DNA from: Gammaproteobacteria bacterium
Lineage (GTDB): Bacteria > Pseudomonadota > Gammaproteobacteria > Competibacterales > Competibacteraceae
Direction: 5' to 3'
DNA length: 7,833 bases
Assembly: GCA_003562535.1 (NCBI GenBank)
Contig: PWUP01000191.1
Span: 1-7,833 of the forward strand
Below, in pieces: positions 5,822 through 7,833 of this stretch. Made by a program: the position numbers and the translations under genes. The notes beneath the pieces are model-generated. The model saw only the letters and a list, made by a program, of their open reading frames with translations. It searched no databases and was not told the origin of the DNA. Numbering within the stretch: the first letter of the stretch is position 1; each line of letters begins with the position of its first letter.

Positions 5822-6583
5822 TCACGTTTTTTTCTCCATGCGTTTAATTTTCCAACGGACAATCTGCGCGTAGCCCATAACAGTGATAATCGGAAACAGA
5901 CAGGCCAAGGCAATCATGCCGAAGCCGTCCATGACCGGACTGCGTCCCGGAATGGAACTTGCCAGCCCTAGACCCAAGGCAGCGATAATCGGTACGGTGA
6001 TGGTGGAGGTCGTCACCCCACCCGAATCATAGGCCAAGGGAATGATACTGCGCGGCGACAACAGGGTTTGGATAATGACCAAGAGGTAAGCGCCGAGCAC
6101 AAACCAGTGTAACGGCCAGCCCATAACAATACGCCATGTGCCTAGTGTGATTCCAAAGGCCATGCCGATGGCCACGGCAATACGCAGCATCAGCGGATTA
6201 ATCGTCCCGCCGGAAATCTCCCCGGCCTTCAGCGATACGGCAATCAGTGACGGTTCGGCAATGGTAGTGCTAGCACCAATGGCAAACGCAAAAATATACA
6301 CCCAGTAATAATCGCTCCAATGTCGCTGTACGCCTTCAACCACCATCGGCAGGAAATCCGGTGATGCCAGTTGTTCAGCCATCAACCCCCCCATGGGGAA
6401 TAATGCCTGTTCCAAACCGAGCAGGAACAAGACCAGACCGATCAATACCATACCGAAACCAGCAATCACGGTAGACAGATGCCTGACTTTTTTACGGATA
6501 ACTAAATACTGAAAGCCGAAGATGATCGCCACAATCGGCAGTACATCGAGCACGGTATCCAGTAGAATGGTTAAAAATTGCAT
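5822..6583 (-). CDS. DUF1538 family membrane protein, second copy in the operon
   Basis: This 253-residue protein is a multi-pass membrane protein of the DUF1538 family; its substrate is not known to me. About six or seven hydrophobic segments can be seen, starting at about 8-28, 38-60, 93-118, 131-154, 157-176, 191-212 and 219-238. Conserved blocks are STTIAEPSLIAV (105-116), GWPLH (155-159), [14 protein letters not shown] (185-198) and DGFG (219-222). The same blocks occur in the same order in the gene just upstream, so the two are paralogues. The acidic, glycine- and threonine-rich [10 protein letters not shown] block between hydrophobic segments looks like a substrate or ion path, which is inference. 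The tail RWKIKRMEKK is basic, as expected for a cytoplasmic end. The ATG at 6583 follows AAAGGG by nine bases. It lies 22 bases after the first copy and 36 before the PII-like gene. Confidence 0.87.
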   Translation of the reverse strand: MQFLTILLDTVLDVLPIVAIIFGFQYLVIRKKVRHLSTVIAGFGMVLIGLVLFLLGLEQALFPMGGLMAEQLASPDFLPMVVEGVQRHWSDYYWVYIFAFAIGASTTIAEPSLIAVSLKAGEISGGTINPLMLRIAVAIGMAFGITLGTWRIVMGWPLHWFVLGAYLLVIIQTLLSPRSIIPLAYDSGGVTTSTITVPIIAALGLGLASSIPGRSPVMDGFGMIALACLFPIITVMGYAQIVRWKIKRMEKKT

Positions 6584-6605
6584 GATGATTTACCCTTTGC
6601 CAAAG

Positions 6606-7352
6606 TCATACGCCGATCAGGCCAAAAGCCAACACGAAAATAATAGGCATGACCGAGGCGAATGCAATCAAACCAAAACCGTCCAGCATGGGGTTGCGGC
6701 CTTTAATTGCTGTCGCCAGACCGACACCCAGCGCCGTAACCAGTGGCACGGTAATCGTCGAAGTGGTGACCCCTCCGGAATCGTAGGCAATGCCGATAAT
6801 TTCTTCGGGAGCAAACATAGTCAGCGTTAGAGCAATCACATAACCGCCGATAATCATGTAATGCAAGGGCCAACCGGTCAGGATACGTAATACCCCGACA
6901 CAAACCGCTGTACCGACAGACGCGGCGACCACCATCCGCAATGTAAAGGCAAACTGTTCTTGAGCCGCCACAGTGTGCTCAATCAGCCCGCCTTCGGCCA
7001 CGACTTCAGCCGCCTTGTTAGCCACCGCAATCAAGGCCGGTTCGGCCACAGTGGAGCCAAACCCGAGCGCAAAGGCAAACGCAAACAACCACAACATCGA
7101 ACCCTTGTTGGCAAATTCCCGCGCTAGGTTTTCACCAATGGGGAACAGGCCAATTTGCAGCCCCTTGATGAATAAACTGAGTCCAACGACCACGTAAATC
7201 AGCCCCGTTACCAAGTCGAGCAGATCAATGCCCTCGGGCAATGGCTGACGAATCACCACCAGTTGAAAAAAACCGATGACGAGGATAACCGGTGCCAAGT
7301 CACGCAGACTGTCGCGTACAGTACGCAAAAAACTAAAAAGCATGGTTTTCAT
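6606..7352 (-). CDS. DUF1538 family membrane protein, first copy in the operon
   Basis: This 248-residue multi-pass membrane protein is the paralogue of the next gene downstream. Conserved blocks are [18 protein letters not shown] (99-116), RILTGWPLH (156-164), [14 protein letters not shown] (190-203) and [15 protein letters not shown] (218-232), with about six or seven hydrophobic segments. The fourteen-residue YDSGG block is identical in both copies. From memory, some DUF1538 proteins are single chains carrying two such units, so the pair may form one functional heterodimeric carrier; this is inference. The start is uncertain: neither the ATG at 7352 nor the one at 7343 has a clear ribosome binding site. 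As first gene of the group it faces the divergent region with the Pho box. I give no gene symbol because no function is established. Confidence 0.87.
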   Translation of the reverse strand: MKTMLFSFLRTVRDSLRDLAPVILVIGFFQLVVIRQPLPEGIDLLDLVTGLIYVVVGLSLFIKGLQIGLFPIGENLAREFANKGSMLWLFAFAFALGFGSTVAEPALIAVANKAAEVVAEGGLIEHTVAAQEQFAFTLRMVVAASVGTAVCVGVLRILTGWPLHYMIIGGYVIALTLTMFAPEEIIGIAYDSGGVTTSTITVPLVTALGVGLATAIKGRNPMLDGFGLIAFASVMPIIFVLAFGLIGV

Positions 7353-7444
7353 TTTTTGTAGTGTTACAGTAATATTTCGCGCCTAGTAGCAATATCGCCT
7401 CCATCATGGGAATTTACCCTAGCAAACTTGCAAAGGCTCTACTA

Positions 7445-7462
7445 CTGTCACAAAACTGTCAA
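7445..7462 (+). promoter_or_regulatory. Pho box (PhoB binding site)
   Basis: The sequence CTGTCAC-AAAA-CTGTCAA consists of two seven-base repeats separated by four A, so the repeats are 11 bases apart. This is the E. coli-type Pho box architecture (CTGTCAT, four AT-rich bases, CTGTCAT) with only the last base of each repeat differing. The orientation is towards the Na+/phosphate cotransporter gene, whose ATG is 64 bases downstream. A weak -10, CTTAGT at 7474-7479, lies 11 bases after the box, about the spacing seen at phoA, where activated PhoB replaces a -35 element. Confidence 0.75.
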
Positions 7463-7515
7463 TACTGCAGGTGCTTAGTCAAATGATTTTAAACGACATT
7501 ACCAATTCACTAAGT

Positions 7516-7518
7516 AGG
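7516..7518 (+). promoter_or_regulatory. Weak ribosome binding site of the Na+/phosphate cotransporter gene
   Basis: TAGG, with AGG eight bases before the ATG at 7527, is the only Shine-Dalgarno-like element in front of this gene and supports that start. Confidence 0.4.
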
Positions 7519-7526
7519 TTAACTCC

Positions 7527-7833
7527 ATGACACGCCGCAATCTATTGTTAATCATTGTTTTATTAGGACTGGGCTATGTGTTTGTCACCAGTCCTAACTT
7601 GACCGAGATCGGTGCCGGTATTGCCATCTTTTTGTTTGGGATGATGTCCTTAGAGCAAGGGTTTAAAACCTTTACCGGGGGCACTCTAGAGCGGATTTTA
7701 CAGGCGTCAACCAATCGCATCTGGAAAAGCCTAAGCTTTGGCATGGTCAGCACGACTTTAATGCAATCCAGCACCTTGATCTCGCTGGTGACTATTTCCT
7801 TTGTCAGCGCCGAGATGATTACCTTGGCGGCTG
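7527..7833 (+). CDS. Na+/phosphate cotransporter family protein, N-terminal part (cut by window edge)
   Basis: The reading frame is open from ATG 7527 to the right edge, giving 102 residues. A hydrophobic N-terminal segment (6-20, LLLIIVLLGLGYVFV) is followed by GAGIAIFLFGMMSLEQGFKT (29-48), the typical opening of Na/Pi cotransporter (NptA/PF02690 type) proteins, and by the signature LMQSSTLISLVTISFV (78-93), whose QSST motif at 80-83 is part of the sodium and phosphate site. The family imports inorganic phosphate with sodium, and bacterial members often carry a C-terminal PhoU-like domain, which would lie outside the window. It is divergent from the DUF1538-PII group and preceded by a Pho box, which fits induction under phosphate limitation. 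Confidence 0.88.
   Translation, partial: MTRRNLLLIIVLLGLGYVFVTSPNLTEIGAGIAIFLFGMMSLEQGFKTFTGGTLERILQASTNRIWKSLSFGMVSTTLMQSSTLISLVTISFVSAEMITLAA

Larger units (their letters stand above)
7353..7526. other. Divergent regulatory region between the DUF1538 operon and the Na+/phosphate cotransporter gene
   Basis: The 174 bases hold no gene. A Pho box lies at 7445-7462. A 12-base imperfect palindrome, GGGAATTTACCC (7408-7419), and a small palindrome, TTACAGTAA, next to the DUF1538 start are possible protein sites of unknown meaning. I could not find a good minus-strand -35/-10 pair for the DUF1538 operon. Confidence 0.6.

Noticed and set aside
5518..5913. Minus-strand open frame of 131 codons spanning the PII-like gene and the end of the DUF1538 gene
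   Set aside because: It overlaps two recognisable genes in another frame and encodes nothing family-like; the GGAGG site and PII motifs favour the other frame.
7434..7462. Minus-strand TTGACA inside the Pho box as a -35 element for the DUF1538 operon
   Set aside because: At 16 to 18 bases downstream there is no acceptable -10 (GAGCCT or AGCCTT). The match is a by-product of reading the CTGTCAA repeat backwards.

Overview
The window reads as chromosome of a flagellated gammaproteobacterium of medium GC content. The FliE, FliF, FliG, FliH and FliI proteins resemble the gammaproteobacterial versions, the fliE leader carries a candidate sigma-54 promoter as in polar flagellates such as Pseudomonas and Vibrio, and YgfZ is of the proteobacterial type. 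I cannot name the genus. Nothing in the window looks like a prophage, insertion sequence, CRISPR array, tRNA or rRNA gene.

All genes but one lie on the minus strand, so they are transcribed from the right end towards the left. Positions 7352 to 5432 hold a compact group: two paralogous DUF1538 membrane proteins followed by a small PII-like protein. ygfZ (5406 to 4441) follows 25 bases later and may share the transcript. A 244-base gap comes next, with a candidate sigma-54 promoter and a downstream inverted repeat. Then comes the flagellar basal-body operon fliE-fliF-fliG-fliH-fliI (4196 to the left edge), which is tightly packed, with a 14-base fliF/fliG overlap and a 2-base fliH/fliI gap. 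fliI is cut by the left edge.

At the right, a Na+/phosphate cotransporter-family gene starts at 7527 on the plus strand and is cut by the right edge. The 174-base divergent region between it and the DUF1538 genes holds a near-consensus PhoB binding site (Pho box), two CTGTCA repeats one helical turn apart, oriented towards the cotransporter gene.

The flagellar genes work together: FliF forms the MS ring, FliG the torque-receiving switch ring, FliE the rod adaptor, and FliH/FliI the export ATPase and its regulator. The least described part is the DUF1538 pair with its PII-like partner. By analogy with GlnK-AmtB and SbtB-SbtA I infer a membrane transporter controlled by a PII-like sensor, possibly tied to phosphate supply through the neighbouring Pho box. 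Substrate and ligand are unknown.
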